Shown here piece after piece: positions 25,144-34,627 of a stretch of DNA of 64,000 bases. The notes below the pieces were generated by a model. That model did no database searches. It worked only from the letters and a program-made list of their open reading frames with translations, and was not told where the DNA came from. Position numbers and translations under genes: made by a program. Within the stretch, counting starts at the first letter, position 1, and each line of letters begins with the position of its first letter. The stretch is from RUG572 sp964386385 (lineage in GTDB: Bacteria > Verrucomicrobiota > Kiritimatiellia > RFP12 > UBA1067), in the NCBI GenBank assembly GCA_964386385.1, contig CAYLRN010000014.1, positions 1 through 64,000 of the forward strand. The letters are read 5' to 3'.

Positions 25144-26349
25144 ATGAAGCCTGCGAAAAGCGTAGTGGAAATCTGGCAGTGGGGCGGCCCATGCCACCTT
25201 GAGACGTTCGACCCCAAGCCCGACGCGTCGCGGGACTACAACGGCGGCCTCCACGCGATCGGCACGAACGTCTCCGGCGTCTCCATCCACGAGTGGTGGC
25301 CGGAGCTGGCGAAGTGCGCAGACCTCTATTCCGTCGTGCGCAGCATGACGCACGACCAGTTCGGGCACGAGAGCGCCACGTATCTGATGCAGACCGGCCG
25401 CCTCCCCGGCGGCGGCGAGGTCTATCCCGCGATCGGCGCCGTCCTCTCCCAGGCGCGGAAACGCGACTATTCGGGCGACCTTCCGCCGTATGTCATCCTC
25501 ACTCGCGAGAAGGGACGCTTCAGCGAAGTCGGCTTCCTGGGCGACGAGGCGGCGCCGCTCGTCACTGGCGGCAATCCCAACGCTCCGCGCTTCACCGTGG
25601 ACGGCGTCGTGCCGCCGGCGGGCGTGACGCCCGACGTGTCGGCGGCGCGCTTTGGGCTTCTTGCGGAGCTGGACGGCTGGGCGTCGTGCGCCGCAGGGGG
25701 CGCGAACGCCGCCGCCGTCTCCTCCTTCAGGTCCGCCGGCGACGAGGCGCGCCGGGTGTCGGAAGGCCGCGCCGCGCAGGTGTTCGACCTGGCGCGGGAG
25801 GGCGACGCGACGCGCGAACTGTACGGGCGCACGGAGGTCGGGCAGACGCTTCTGGCCGCCCGCCGACTGGTGGAATACGGCGTGCCCTACGTCACCGTCA
25901 ACGTCCCCGGATGGGATTCGCACAAGCGGCACTTCGAGACGATGAAGCGGCGCAGTGGAGATCTCGACAAGGCTCTCGCCGCGTTTCTGCGGGACCTGAA
26001 GGCGAAGGGGCTGCTCGATTCCACGCTCGTCTGGATGTGCGGCGAGTTCGGACGCACTCCAAAGGTCGGATGGGAGGCGCCGTGGAACGGCGGGCGCGGA
26101 CACCACGCCACCTGCTTCTCCGCGCTCGTCGCGGGCGGCGGGTTTCGCGGCGGATGCGTCGTGGGGGCGTCCGACGAGACCGGAAGCCGCGTCGCGTCGC
26201 GTCCTGTCGCGCCGCAGGATTTCCTTGGAAGCGTCTACGAGCTCGCCGGCGTCGACCCGGCGGGGAACGTTCCGAACGCGAAGGGGCGCAAGGTGGCGAT
26301 TCTGCCGCCGCCGTCTGCGGAAGGGCGTCTCCGCGAAATATACGCATGA
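25144..26349 (+). CDS. DUF1501 protein (sulfatase-like fold)
   Basis: A 401-residue DUF1501 member, related to the alkaline phosphatase/sulfatase fold. Family motifs are WQWGGPCHLETFDPKP, RSMTHDQFGHESATYLMQTGR, TVNVPGWDSHKRHFE and MCGEFGRTPKVG...GRGHHATCFSALVAGGG. Most homologues carry an N-terminal Tat signal; this one begins directly with MKPAKSVVEIWQWGG and has none, so it either stays in the cytoplasm or is exported with its partner. It is the usual downstream neighbour of the DUF1549 gene, and its stop overlaps the Shine-Dalgarno region of the next gene. Confidence 0.88.
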   Translation: MKPAKSVVEIWQWGGPCHLETFDPKPDASRDYNGGLHAIGTNVSGVSIHEWWPELAKCADLYSVVRSMTHDQFGHESATYLMQTGRLPGGGEVYPAIGAVLSQARKRDYSGDLPPYVILTREKGRFSEVGFLGDEAAPLVTGGNPNAPRFTVDGVVPPAGVTPDVSAARFGLLAELDGWASCAAGGANAAAVSSFRSAGDEARRVSEGRAAQVFDLAREGDATRELYGRTEVGQTLLAARRLVEYGVPYVTVNVPGWDSHKRHFETMKRRSGDLDKALAAFLRDLKAKGLLDSTLVWMCGEFGRTPKVGWEAPWNGGRGHHATCFSALVAGGGFRGGCVVGASDETGSRVASRPVAPQDFLGSVYELAGVDPAGNVPNAKGRKVAILPPPSAEGRLREIYA

Positions 26350-26372
26350 GCCGAATGCAAAGGAGGAATGGG

Positions 26373-29300
26373 ATGAAAAGGCATGACGCAAGACGCGGGC
26401 TGTTGGCGCGTGCGCTGGCTCTATGGGTGGCCGTGGCTGTGTCCGCCGCCGCCGCGGCCGCGCCGAAGATAATCTTCGACACGGACATGGTGGAGGACTA
26501 CGACGACGTCGGCGCGATGGCCTGTCTCCACGCGCTGGCGGACGAGGGGAAGTGCGAGATCCTGGCGATGGCGACCTGCACGCGGGACAACCAGTCCGTC
26601 GCCGCCGTCGAGATTCTAAACGCATTCTACGGACGCCCGGACATCCCCGTGGGCTGTGCGAAGGAAATCGGCGTCGTCGGCGTCCCAGGCGGCAATCCGG
26701 CGCGTCCCGGCCACCGGAAGTTCACGCGCCTCGCGGAGGCCTATCCGGAGTGGGTCGGGCACTTCAACTCGAACGACGCGCCGGACGCGAACGACGTCTA
26801 CCGCAAGGCTCTCGCCTCGGCGCCGGACAAGAGCGTCGTCCTCTGCTCCGTCGGCTTCCTCACGAACGTCCGCCGTCTGCTGGAGACGAAGGGCGACGCG
26901 CATTCCCCGCTTGACGGCCGGGCGCTCGTCGCCAAGAAGGTTAAGGCCTGGTACGCGATGGCGTGCCGCCATCCGGACGGACGTGAGTACAACGCGATGC
27001 ACGACGGACCGTCCACGAAGTTCGCCGTCGAGAACTGGCCCACGCCAATCTACTGGTCGGACTGGAACCTGGGGCGCGACGTCTATTCCGGCCGCCTCGT
27101 GGCGGAGACCGTCTATCCGTTCCGCAATCCGGTGAAGGACGTCTTCGTCTGGTCACTTCCGAGCCGCGAGAAGGTCCTCGCCGGGCAGGCGGAGGAGAGG
27201 GAGGTCGGCGGACGCTGCTCGTGGGACGAAATCACCGTCCTTGCGGCGGTCTTCGGCCCCACGCGCTTCTTCGAACTGGAGAACGGACGCTACAGGATCT
27301 GCGACGAACGCGGGACGTGCGCGTGGACGCCCGACACGAAATGCCCCGGCGGACGCCTCGTGCCTGCCGTCACGCGCCCGCGCCGCAACTACGCCAACCA
27401 CAACGTCGGCGCGATTCTCAACGAACTCATTGCTCGGACGCCGAAGTGCCTTCGGACGGACGAGGGGATTTCCGCGTTCAGGCGCTGCGCGCTTGCGAAG
27501 ACGGCGACGGGCGTCCAGATGAAGCGCGACGGCAAGACGCTCTGGAATCTGGAACTCGACACCCCGGAGGGGCGGCCGTTCTTCCATCCGCTCGCGCTGC
27601 CGTCCGGGCGGACGCTCACCGACCTGCGTCCGAAGGACCATGTCTGGCATCTCGGCTACTGGTTCTCGTGGAAGTTCATCAACGGCGTAAACTACTGGGA
27701 GCCGGCAGACGAAAGGCGCGCGGGATGCGAGCCGGCCGGCCGGACGCGCGTGACGAAGAAGTCGGTGGGCGTGAACGGACTAGACTGCGTGGTGAAGCTA
27801 GAACTCGACTACGGCCCGCGCGCGGAGCAAAGTCCCGTCCTGACTGAGCGGCGCACTATTACGGTCGATCCGCCCGACCCGAACGGCGGATACATCATAA
27901 CCGTCCGCCACCACTTCACCGCGCAGGCGGACGTCACGCTTGACCGGACGCCGCCGCACGGCGACGTGGCGTCGGGCCGCTGGGGCGGGGGCTACGCCGG
28001 CGCCACGCTGCGCCTTGCGCCCGACGTCGCGAAGACCTTCCAAGTGCGCGGGTTCGCGGGCGGGACCACGCCCGCCGCCTGCACGGGCGCGGAGCGGACG
28101 TTCATGGACGTCTTCGACCCCGCGTCAGGCGAGGGCGCGACGTTCACGCAGCTGCGGGCGCCGGCGAACGGGGCGTTCTACGTCTGGCCCGACAGGCGGA
28201 TGGTCAACCCGTCGCCGGTCTATGCGGCGCCGCTGACGCTGAAGAAGGGCGAGACGCTGGAACTGGCGTACAAACTGGCCGTCCATGCGGACAGGCGGGT
28301 GAAGGGCGTCCTTGACCGCAAGCCAGTTGAGAGGCTTGACCGCGGCCTCGTCGCGTCCGTGACGCCGCGCGGAACGTACGTCTCATGGCGAATGCTGGAG
28401 GGCGACGCGCCCGACACGGCGTTCGACCTCTGGCGGCGCGTGGACGGCGGCGCGGCGGAGAAGGTCAACGCGGCGCCGATCGTCCAGACGTCCGACTTCT
28501 TCCTGCCGGGCTTCACGAACGCGGCCGCGCAGTATTCCGTGGACGGGCGGAATTTTACGCCAGTGCGCAGCGTGTGCCGGCCGGACGCGCCATACGTCCG
28601 CATTCCGCTACTGGACACGAACGCGACCGTGTACGCCGCTGCGGTGGGCGACCTGAACGGTGACGGCGCGTACGACTACGTCGTCAAGACGCCGGCGGGC
28701 GGCACGGACCCGTGGGACCTCGTCTGGCGGCGGGCTAAGGACACCCACAAGCTCGAGGCCTACGATTCGTCCGGACGCTTCCTCTGGCGGCGGGACCTTG
28801 GATGGAACGTCGAAATGGGCATCTGGTATTCGCCTTTCGTAGTTGCCGACCTCGACGGCGACGGCAAGGCCGAGGTGATCGCGAAGACCGCTCCGCTAGA
28901 GCCCGACTTCCGCGACCCCGACGGCCGCGTGATGGACGGCCCCGAATTCCTCACCGTCCTCGACGGCGAGATCGGCGAGGTGCGCGCGCAGACGCCGTGG
29001 ATTCCACGCGAGGCGCCGGACCCCGTGATGGACTACAATCATTTCAACTCCCGCAACCAGATCGCCATCGCCCATCTGGACGGAAAGACGCCCTGCGTGA
29101 TCATGGAGCGCGGGACGTACGGAAAGATGTTGGTGGAGGCATACCGCTTCACCGGAAAGACGCTGGAGCGCGTGTGGCGCTTCGACAACGAGTTTCTGCC
29201 GAGACGCTTCAGGGGGCAGGGCGACCATGCCTGCCTGTGCGAGGACGTCGACGGCGACGGATGCGACGAGGTGCTGATCGGATCTCTCACCCTCGACCAC

Positions 29301-30278
29301 GACGGGACGGTGCTGTGGTGCAGCGGGCGCGGCCATTCGGACGCCCACTACTACGGCGACATAGACCCGAAACGCCCCGGCATGGAACTGGCGTTCATCT
29401 ACGAGACCGCCCAGCCGCATGGCGGCGGCCTCTTCATGGCCGACCCCGTGACGGGCGAGGAAATATGGAAACTCCCCACGCCCACGCGGCACGTCCACGG
29501 CAGCGGACTCTGCGCGGACGTCGACCCCGCCCATCCCGGACTGGAGTTCTACGGACAGGAAGTCGCCATGTCCGGCAACTCCAGGACGAACACCCATCCT
29601 AAATGCGACAACCGCTGGTTCTACACCGCCGCCGGCGAACTTCTCTGCGCCTACACGAACTGCACGTTCCTCTACGGCAACGGAGTGCGGAACGCATTCT
29701 GGGACGCCGACCTCCAGCGCGAGGTGTTCCGCGGCGCCCTGCGCGACCACGAGGGGCAGGGCGTGACGCCGCGTCTGCCGGGTCCCCTCCTGGTGGCTGA
29801 CCTCTTCGGCGACTGGCGCGAGGAGTTCATCGCATGGAAGCCCGGCGAACTGCGGATATACACGACCGACATTCCGGCAATGGACCGCCGCGTATCGCTC
29901 ATGCGCGATCCGGCATACCGCTCACGCATCATGATGGCGACGTCCGGCTACAACCAGCAGCCGATTCTCACCTACGTCCCGTCGGCGCGCGACCCGAACG
30001 TCTCGCTCCGCCTCCTGTGGATGGCGCGGACGCTGCGCCTTGACGTCACCGCGCCGCTGGACAGGCCTCTGAAGGGCGTTCTGGCGGTCGACGCGATGCC
30101 GCCCGGCTGGAGCGTCGACCTTGGCGAAGTGGCGATCGACCTGCCGCCGGGCGGACACTGGACGCGGACGCTGAAGATCAGGCGTCCGCCGAACCCCCGC
30201 GGCCGCTACGACTTCCGCGCCACGCTCCGCCGTGAAGGCCTGCCGCCGCTCGTCGTCAACCACCCCGCGTTTCTCTGA
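26373..30278 (+). CDS. Three-module enzyme: nucleoside hydrolase-like, DUF6807/PmoA-like, PL11 rhamnogalacturonan lyase
   Basis: A 1301-residue secreted protein with a signal peptide (1-30). Residues 31 to about 380 resemble inosine-uridine nucleoside hydrolases: IIFDTDMVEDYDDVGAM supplies the calcium-binding aspartates. Residues about 384-640 match the DUF6807/PmoA-like fold (PFFHPLALPSGRTLTDLRPKDHVWHLG, GGWGGGYAGATLR-like ending). Residues about 648-1301 are a PL11 rhamnogalacturonan endolyase (DRGLVASVTPRGTYVSWRML, repeated DLNGDGAYDYVVK and DLDGDGKAEV calcium loops, GGGLFMADPVTGEEIW). PL11 cleaves the pectin RG-I backbone by beta-elimination. AAGGAGG lies seven bases before ATG 26373. The reading frame stays open upstream through the DUF1501 gene, but that extension is not native. 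Single frame, no stop between modules. Confidence 0.82.
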   Translation: MKRHDARRGLLARALALWVAVAVSAAAAAAPKIIFDTDMVEDYDDVGAMACLHALADEGKCEILAMATCTRDNQSVAAVEILNAFYGRPDIPVGCAKEIGVVGVPGGNPARPGHRKFTRLAEAYPEWVGHFNSNDAPDANDVYRKALASAPDKSVVLCSVGFLTNVRRLLETKGDAHSPLDGRALVAKKVKAWYAMACRHPDGREYNAMHDGPSTKFAVENWPTPIYWSDWNLGRDVYSGRLVAETVYPFRNPVKDVFVWSLPSREKVLAGQAEEREVGGRCSWDEITVLAAVFGPTRFFELENGRYRICDERGTCAWTPDTKCPGGRLVPAVTRPRRNYANHNVGAILNELIARTPKCLRTDEGISAFRRCALAKTATGVQMKRDGKTLWNLELDTPEGRPFFHPLALPSGRTLTDLRPKDHVWHLGYWFSWKFINGVNYWEPADERRAGCEPAGRTRVTKKSVGVNGLDCVVKLELDYGPRAEQSPVLTERRTITVDPPDPNGGYIITVRHHFTAQADVTLDRTPPHGDVASGRWGGGYAGATLRLAPDVAKTFQVRGFAGGTTPAACTGAERTFMDVFDPASGEGATFTQLRAPANGAFYVWPDRRMVNPSPVYAAPLTLKKGETLELAYKLAVHADRRVKGVLDRKPVERLDRGLVASVTPRGTYVSWRMLEGDAPDTAFDLWRRVDGGAAEKVNAAPIVQTSDFFLPGFTNAAAQYSVDGRNFTPVRSVCRPDAPYVRIPLLDTNATVYAAAVGDLNGDGAYDYVVKTPAGGTDPWDLVWRRAKDTHKLEAYDSSGRFLWRRDLGWNVEMGIWYSPFVVADLDGDGKAEVIAKTAPLEPDFRDPDGRVMDGPEFLTVLDGEIGEVRAQTPWIPREAPDPVMDYNHFNSRNQIAIAHLDGKTPCVIMERGTYGKMLVEAYRFTGKTLERVWRFDNEFLPRRFRGQGDHACLCEDVDGDGCDEVLIGSLTLDHDGTVLWCSGRGHSDAHYYGDIDPKRPGMELAFIYETAQPHGGGLFMADPVTGEEIWKLPTPTRHVHGSGLCADVDPAHPGLEFYGQEVAMSGNSRTNTHPKCDNRWFYTAAGELLCAYTNCTFLYGNGVRNAFWDADLQREVFRGALRDHEGQGVTPRLPGPLLVADLFGDWREEFIAWKPGELRIYTTDIPAMDRRVSLMRDPAYRSRIMMATSGYNQQPILTYVPSARDPNVSLRLLWMARTLRLDVTAPLDRPLKGVLAVDAMPPGWSVDLGEVAIDLPPGGHWTRTLKIRRPPNPRGRYDFRATLRREGLPPLVVNHPAFL

Positions 30279-30659
30279 ATCAAGTGGTTAAGTTGCCGAA
30301 GTGGGCAAGTTTTTCTCTGCGCACATGGTGGAACAAGACCGCACACAAATTTAATCACTTAACTCTTAAACACTCAATCTCATGGTAGGGCGCGACGTCC
30401 CGTCGCGCCGTTGCGCCGGCGGCGGCGCGTGAGGACACGCGCCCTCCAGGAAACGCCACGCCATGCGCCCATCGACCGCATGACCGCAGACGGCGGCGGG
30501 GCGGGACGCCCCGCCCTACCATCGCAAGCCGGTTTCTGCGGCAATCAGCCTCTGCCTAGGTATTCGCGCAGGCGATTGCGCCAGCATTTCCATCAGAGTT
30601 CTGCACCAACCACTTAACCGCCTGCCCACTTGCCCACTTGCAAACTTAACCACTTAATC
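30279..30659. repeat. Hairpin cluster bracketed by octamer arrays
   Basis: TTAAGTGG-type octamers begin four bases after the PL11 stop (30281-30306), opposite-orientation copies lie at 30351-30380, and a longer array at 30607-30659 runs into the xerC stop codon. Between them: a GTAG hairpin with arms GGCGCGACG/CGTCGCGCC (around 30384-30409), a hairpin GGCGCGTG/CACGCGCC with loop AGGA followed by CTCC (around 30425-30449), and a GGCGGGGCG hairpin followed by CTACC (around 30495). No gene is seen. Confidence 0.8.
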
Positions 30660-31664
30660 TCCCTTTGCGCGTGGGTGGGACTTTGCGTATTCGTCCTTTA
30701 GGCGCTCGACGGAGACGTGCGTGTATATCTGCGTGGTGGCGAGGGAGGCGTGGCCAAGCATTTCCTGGACGCTGCGCAGGTCGGCGCCGGCGTCCAGCAG
30801 ATGCGTGGCGAAGCTGTGGCGGAGCTTGTGCGGGGAGAGGTCGGTCGGAAGGTCGGCGGCGGCGAGCCATTTCTTCATGCGCCGTTCGACGTCGCGTGGG
30901 AGAAGGGGGAGGCCGTGTTCGCTCAGGAAGATCGCGGTGGAGGTGTCTCCGCCGTCGGCCCAGAGAAGGGACGCGGACGTCCTGGCACGGTTCAGGGCCG
31001 AAAGGGCGGGTCTGCCGAGAATGCATAGGCGCTGCTTGGAGCCCTTGCCCGTCACGACCACTCCGCCGCGGACGAAGTCTATGTCCTGCCACGAGAGCGA
31101 GACGATCTCGGAGATGCGGCAGCCGGTGGAATAGAGAACCTCGAACACGGCGGAGTCGCGGTGGCACGAATACTCGGTCATTGGCGGGACGGGCGCATCG
31201 CCGGCGCGAAGGCGCTTCAGTTCCGCCTCCGGGGATTCGATGAGACGGCGGATTTCCTCGACGGAGAGCGTCCGCGGCAGCGGCTGCGACAGCTTCGGCC
31301 CGTGCAGGGTGGAGAACGGATTGGCGGAAAGGGAGCCGTCGCGTCCGAGGAAGCGGTAGAACGCCCGGAGGGAGGCGAGTTTCCTGCGCGTCGTCGACGG
31401 GCGGGAGGAGTGCAGCGCGAACGCCGTCATGAAGGCGCGCGCGTCCTCGCAGGTCGCGCGCGCCCACTCGAACGGAGGCCGGGCCTCGACGCCCCAGCGG
31501 AACGCGGCGAACTGCGAAATGTCCTGAAGATATCCCAGGACGGTGAGTTCGGAGGCGTTCCTCTCGGCGAGCAGATACGCGCGGAAGCGCCGCACGGCCG
31601 CATCGCCGTCTGCGGCCGGGCAGGTGGGAAGGGCGTCTTCGGGCGCGTTCGTGTCCATGCTCAT
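30654..31664 (-). CDS. xerC: Tyrosine recombinase XerC/XerD type
   Basis: A 336-residue site-specific recombinase, probably acting at dif to resolve chromosome dimers. The SAM-like N-terminal domain (FRAYLLAERNASELTVLGYLQDISQF) is followed by the catalytic domain with STGCRISE (Arg about 183), SPHKLRHSFATHLL (His and Arg about 280-283), LGHAS and QIYTHV (nucleophile Tyr about 313). All catalytic residues are present. The ATG overlaps the topA stop by four bases, so it is translated from the topA message. Its TAA stop is the first element of a TTAAGTGG octamer array. XerC rather than XerD is suggested by the topA linkage but is not certain. Confidence 0.9.
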   Translation of the reverse strand: MSMDTNAPEDALPTCPAADGDAAVRRFRAYLLAERNASELTVLGYLQDISQFAAFRWGVEARPPFEWARATCEDARAFMTAFALHSSRPSTTRRKLASLRAFYRFLGRDGSLSANPFSTLHGPKLSQPLPRTLSVEEIRRLIESPEAELKRLRAGDAPVPPMTEYSCHRDSAVFEVLYSTGCRISEIVSLSWQDIDFVRGGVVVTGKGSKQRLCILGRPALSALNRARTSASLLWADGGDTSTAIFLSEHGLPLLPRDVERRMKKWLAAADLPTDLSPHKLRHSFATHLLDAGADLRSVQEMLGHASLATTQIYTHVSVERLKDEYAKSHPRAKGD

Positions 31665-34276
31665 TCAGGCTTCTTGGCCGTCTTCCGCGGCCGGCCGCGC
31701 TTGCCGGGCGTGCGCTTCTTCTCCGCCCGCGCGGCGGCGCGCGCGTCCTTCTCCGCCTCCTTGGCGCGGTCGGCCTGCGGCAGGTTCTTGAGGCCGAGCT
31801 CCTCCGCCTTGGCGTCGAAGTCGGGGATCTGGTCCCTGTACGTCGCGCAGACGCGGCGCAGGGCCATCACCTGGCGCTGGGAGAGGGAAGTGCGGCGCGC
31901 GTACTGGTCGCGGAGCGAGGAGACGAACTCCTGGTCGTTGTACATCTTGCGTCCGCGGTGCACCGGCGGCTTCCACTCCTTCACGTTTTCGAGAAGGGCG
32001 AGAATGCCGGGGACGGCCGGGTCGACCGGGGCGACGGGGAAGCCGCCTGGGACGTAGGGGGCGAGCCTTGCGCGGACCTGGTCGGCGTCCTCAAGGGCGC
32101 CCGCGTTCTCGCCGACGGCGCGGGCGAGGATGGAGAACTGCTTGCCGGAAAGGAGGCGGCCGCGGTCGACCTGTTCGCGGAGGGAGTTGAGGAAGGGGTT
32201 CTTGGTGAGGCCGCCGATGCGGTCTATCGTCTGGAAGCACCACTTCACGAGTTCCTCGGACGGCGAGTTCTTGGCGCCGTCGAGGGCGGCCCCGTAGCCC
32301 AGCTTGACGAGCCTCTCTTCGCTGCCGGGAATCTGTTCGCGATATGCGATTGCGAGCTTCACTAGCGCCTGGAGCTGCTTGTCGGAAAGGGGCGTCTTGC
32401 CGGCCTCGAGCTGTTCGCGCACGGACGTCACGAACGCCTCGTCGGAATAGACGCGCTTGCCGATAGTCACCGGCGGCTTCCATTCTTTGACGGCGGAGAG
32501 GAGCGAGAACAGCTCCTCGAACCTCTCGCTCGGCGGCGGCGGCTCGTGCGCGTTCTCGATCCACGAGGTGAACTTGCGGTAGAAGTCGGAGAGCATTCCG
32601 TCGCCCTTGACGGAGCCCTCCTCCACCTTGTCGAGTTCGCCCTCCATTTCGGAGGTATAGCCGACGTTGAAAAGCGGCTCAAGTTTCGAGACGAGCCAGT
32701 CGTTGACGTCCATGCCGCGCTTCGTGGGGACGAGCTGGCGGGCTTCGCGCTTGGCGTAGTTGCGTCCGACAAGGACTTCGATAGTCTGGGCGTAGGTGGA
32801 CGGACGGCCGACGCCGTTCTCCTCGAGCGTCTTGACGAGGGCCGCCTCGGAGTAGCGGGGCGGCGGCTTCGTCTCCTTGCGGTCGGAGAGCCAGCGCAAG
32901 ACCGTCAGGTCGTCGCCCTCGGCGAGCGGCGGAAGGGTCTTGACCTCATCCCCATCGTCGTTCTCGTCCGTCTTCTTCACGAGGGACGTCTTCATCACGG
33001 AGAGGAATCCCTCGAAGACGACGGCGGTCGTGGATGCTGTGAAGAGGTATGAATGGCGGAGGGTGTCCTTGACCGCCTCCATGCCGACGGTCTTCTGCGC
33101 GAGCTGCGCGGAAGACATCTGGGAGGCGACGAAGCGACGCCAGATCAGGTCGTAGAGCTTCGCCGACGACGCATCGAGACCGTCGATGGAATCGGGACGT
33201 CGCGCGACGTCCGTCGGGCGGATCGCCTCGTGCGCCTCCTGCGCGCCGGCCTTGCTCTTGTAGAAGTTCGGGGTTTCGGGGACGAATTCGGCGCCGTAGT
33301 CGGCGGCGATCAGGTCCCGCGCCGCCTTCCGCGCGACTTCGGCGACGTTGACGCTGTCCGTACGCATGTAGGTGATCATTCCCTCTTCGTAGAGCCTCTG
33401 CGCGATTGACATCGTCTTGTGCGGGGAGAAGCCGCAGACGCTCGACGCGGCCTGCTGTAGCGTGGACGTTGTGAAAGGCGGATATGGGTGGCGCGTCTTC
33501 GGGACCGTCTTGACGGAGACGACCTTGAGTCCGGAGCCGTCGAGGTCGTTCACCATGATCGCGGCCTTCTCGGAGCTCTTGACGTCCGGCTTCTCGCCGT
33601 CGAAGCGCGAGAGCTTCGCGATGAACGCGGTGTCCTTTCCGCCCTTCGCCGCCTCGACTCCCATCACCCAGTAGGCGACGGGCTGGAAGGAGAGTATTTC
33701 GCGTTCGCGCTCGACGAGAAGGCGCAGTGCGACGGACTGCACGCGGCCGGCGGAAAGCGAATAGCCGTAGGATAGGTTGCGCCAGAGGAGGGGGGAGACC
33801 TTGAAGCCGACGAGACGGTCGAGAATGCGGCGCGACTGCTGCGCGTCTACGCGCTTCAGGTCGATCGCGCCAGGATGGGCGACTGCCTCCTGCACGGCGC
33901 TCTTCGTGATCTCGTTGTACGTCACGCGGTGGACGGGCTTGCCCGTCGTGACGTCGGAAAGCACTTCGCCGAGATGCCAGGCGATTGCCTCCCCCTCGCG
34001 GTCGGGGTCGGGCGCGAGGTATATCTCGTCCGCAGCCTTTGCGGCCTTGCGGAGGTCTTCGACGACCTTCTTCTTGTCGGGCGAGACCTCGTAGCTCGGT
34101 TGGAATCTCCAGTCGCCCTCGTTCACGGCATCTGGGACGATCTTTATGGACAGCCCCTTGCGCGGCAGGTCGCGGATATGCCCGACGGAGGACTTCACCA
34201 CGAAGTCCTCTCCGAGATACTTGCCTATCGTCTTCGCCTTCGCCGGCGATTCCACTATCAGAAGTTTCTTGCTCAT
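31661..34276 (-). CDS. topA: DNA topoisomerase I with unusual repeat C-terminus
   Basis: Type IA topoisomerase that relaxes negative supercoils. KKLLIVESPAKAKTIGKYLG opens the TOPRIM domain; PDPDREGEAIAWH is the acidic motif; GMITYMRTDSV contains the active tyrosine (about 302). The usual C-terminal zinc ribbons (CxxC) are absent. Instead there are two copies of a module of about 75 residues starting VKEWKPPV, then YxDxxFV, LSxxQ and YRxQIP (about 590-665 and 755-830), with a degenerate third copy between (about 695-735). The end is a Lys/Arg/Ala-rich tail. ATG 34276 was preferred to GTG 34285 because AAGGTG, which includes that GTG, is its ribosome site. 871 residues. Confidence 0.93.
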   Translation of the reverse strand: MSKKLLIVESPAKAKTIGKYLGEDFVVKSSVGHIRDLPRKGLSIKIVPDAVNEGDWRFQPSYEVSPDKKKVVEDLRKAAKAADEIYLAPDPDREGEAIAWHLGEVLSDVTTGKPVHRVTYNEITKSAVQEAVAHPGAIDLKRVDAQQSRRILDRLVGFKVSPLLWRNLSYGYSLSAGRVQSVALRLLVEREREILSFQPVAYWVMGVEAAKGGKDTAFIAKLSRFDGEKPDVKSSEKAAIMVNDLDGSGLKVVSVKTVPKTRHPYPPFTTSTLQQAASSVCGFSPHKTMSIAQRLYEEGMITYMRTDSVNVAEVARKAARDLIAADYGAEFVPETPNFYKSKAGAQEAHEAIRPTDVARRPDSIDGLDASSAKLYDLIWRRFVASQMSSAQLAQKTVGMEAVKDTLRHSYLFTASTTAVVFEGFLSVMKTSLVKKTDENDDGDEVKTLPPLAEGDDLTVLRWLSDRKETKPPPRYSEAALVKTLEENGVGRPSTYAQTIEVLVGRNYAKREARQLVPTKRGMDVNDWLVSKLEPLFNVGYTSEMEGELDKVEEGSVKGDGMLSDFYRKFTSWIENAHEPPPPSERFEELFSLLSAVKEWKPPVTIGKRVYSDEAFVTSVREQLEAGKTPLSDKQLQALVKLAIAYREQIPGSEERLVKLGYGAALDGAKNSPSEELVKWCFQTIDRIGGLTKNPFLNSLREQVDRGRLLSGKQFSILARAVGENAGALEDADQVRARLAPYVPGGFPVAPVDPAVPGILALLENVKEWKPPVHRGRKMYNDQEFVSSLRDQYARRTSLSQRQVMALRRVCATYRDQIPDFDAKAEELGLKNLPQADRAKEAEKDARAAARAEKKRTPGKRGRPRKTAKKPE

Positions 34277-34303
34277 ACTAGTCACCTTGAAATTGCGGAC
34301 ATT

Positions 34304-34332
34304 AATTTACGATAAACGAGAGAGAAATACAA
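34304..34332 (-). promoter_or_regulatory. Promoter of topA-xerC
   Basis: On the minus strand TTGTAT (34332-34327), a 17-bp spacer and TAAATT (34309-34304), divergent from the toxin-antitoxin promoter. Confidence 0.55.
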
Positions 34333-34345
34333 TAGGCAATTGTGG

Positions 34346-34351
34346 TATAAT
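34346..34351 (+). promoter_or_regulatory. -10 box of the toxin-antitoxin operon
   Basis: TATAAT upstream of GAAAGGA and the first gene of the four-gene operon. No clear -35 box. Confidence 0.5.
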
Positions 34352-34375
34352 TTGCGGCGTGAAAGGAACATGGAC

Positions 34376-34627
34376 ATGAAGAGGCTCATGCATAATCTGC
34401 TGTGCACGATTTCGCGGCGCTACCGCCTGGCGCACTGCCGGCACGTCGACGAACTGCCGCCGCACATAAGCCGCCGCCTCCGCGAGGAGTGCCGCGAAAT
34501 CGATCCGCACGTCGCGCATTCCGGCGCCGAGATGTGGCAGATGCTGGAAGAGGAGTGGCGCAGGGAAGACGAGGAGAGCAAAGTCTCCACCAGTCGCAGG
34601 TTTGGCAAGGCGGCCGTTTTCGCATGA
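34376..34627 (+). CDS. Putative antitoxin of a YafQ-type module
   Basis: An 83-residue basic and acidic helical protein beginning MKRLMHNLLCTISRRYR, with EEEWRREDEESK near the C-terminus. No recognisable RHH or Phd fold; the assignment as antitoxin rests on its position, its size and the four-base ATGA overlap with the YafQ-like toxin. ATG 34376 lies eight bases after AAGGA; ATG 34370 is too close to it. Confidence 0.5.
   Translation: MKRLMHNLLCTISRRYRLAHCRHVDELPPHISRRLREECREIDPHVAHSGAEMWQMLEEEWRREDEESKVSTSRRFGKAAVFA

Noticed and set aside
25293..26372. Upstream extension of the PL11 fusion frame through the DUF1501 gene
   Set aside because: Arg-rich out-of-frame translation of DUF1501. AAGGAGG and a signal peptide fix the start at 26373.
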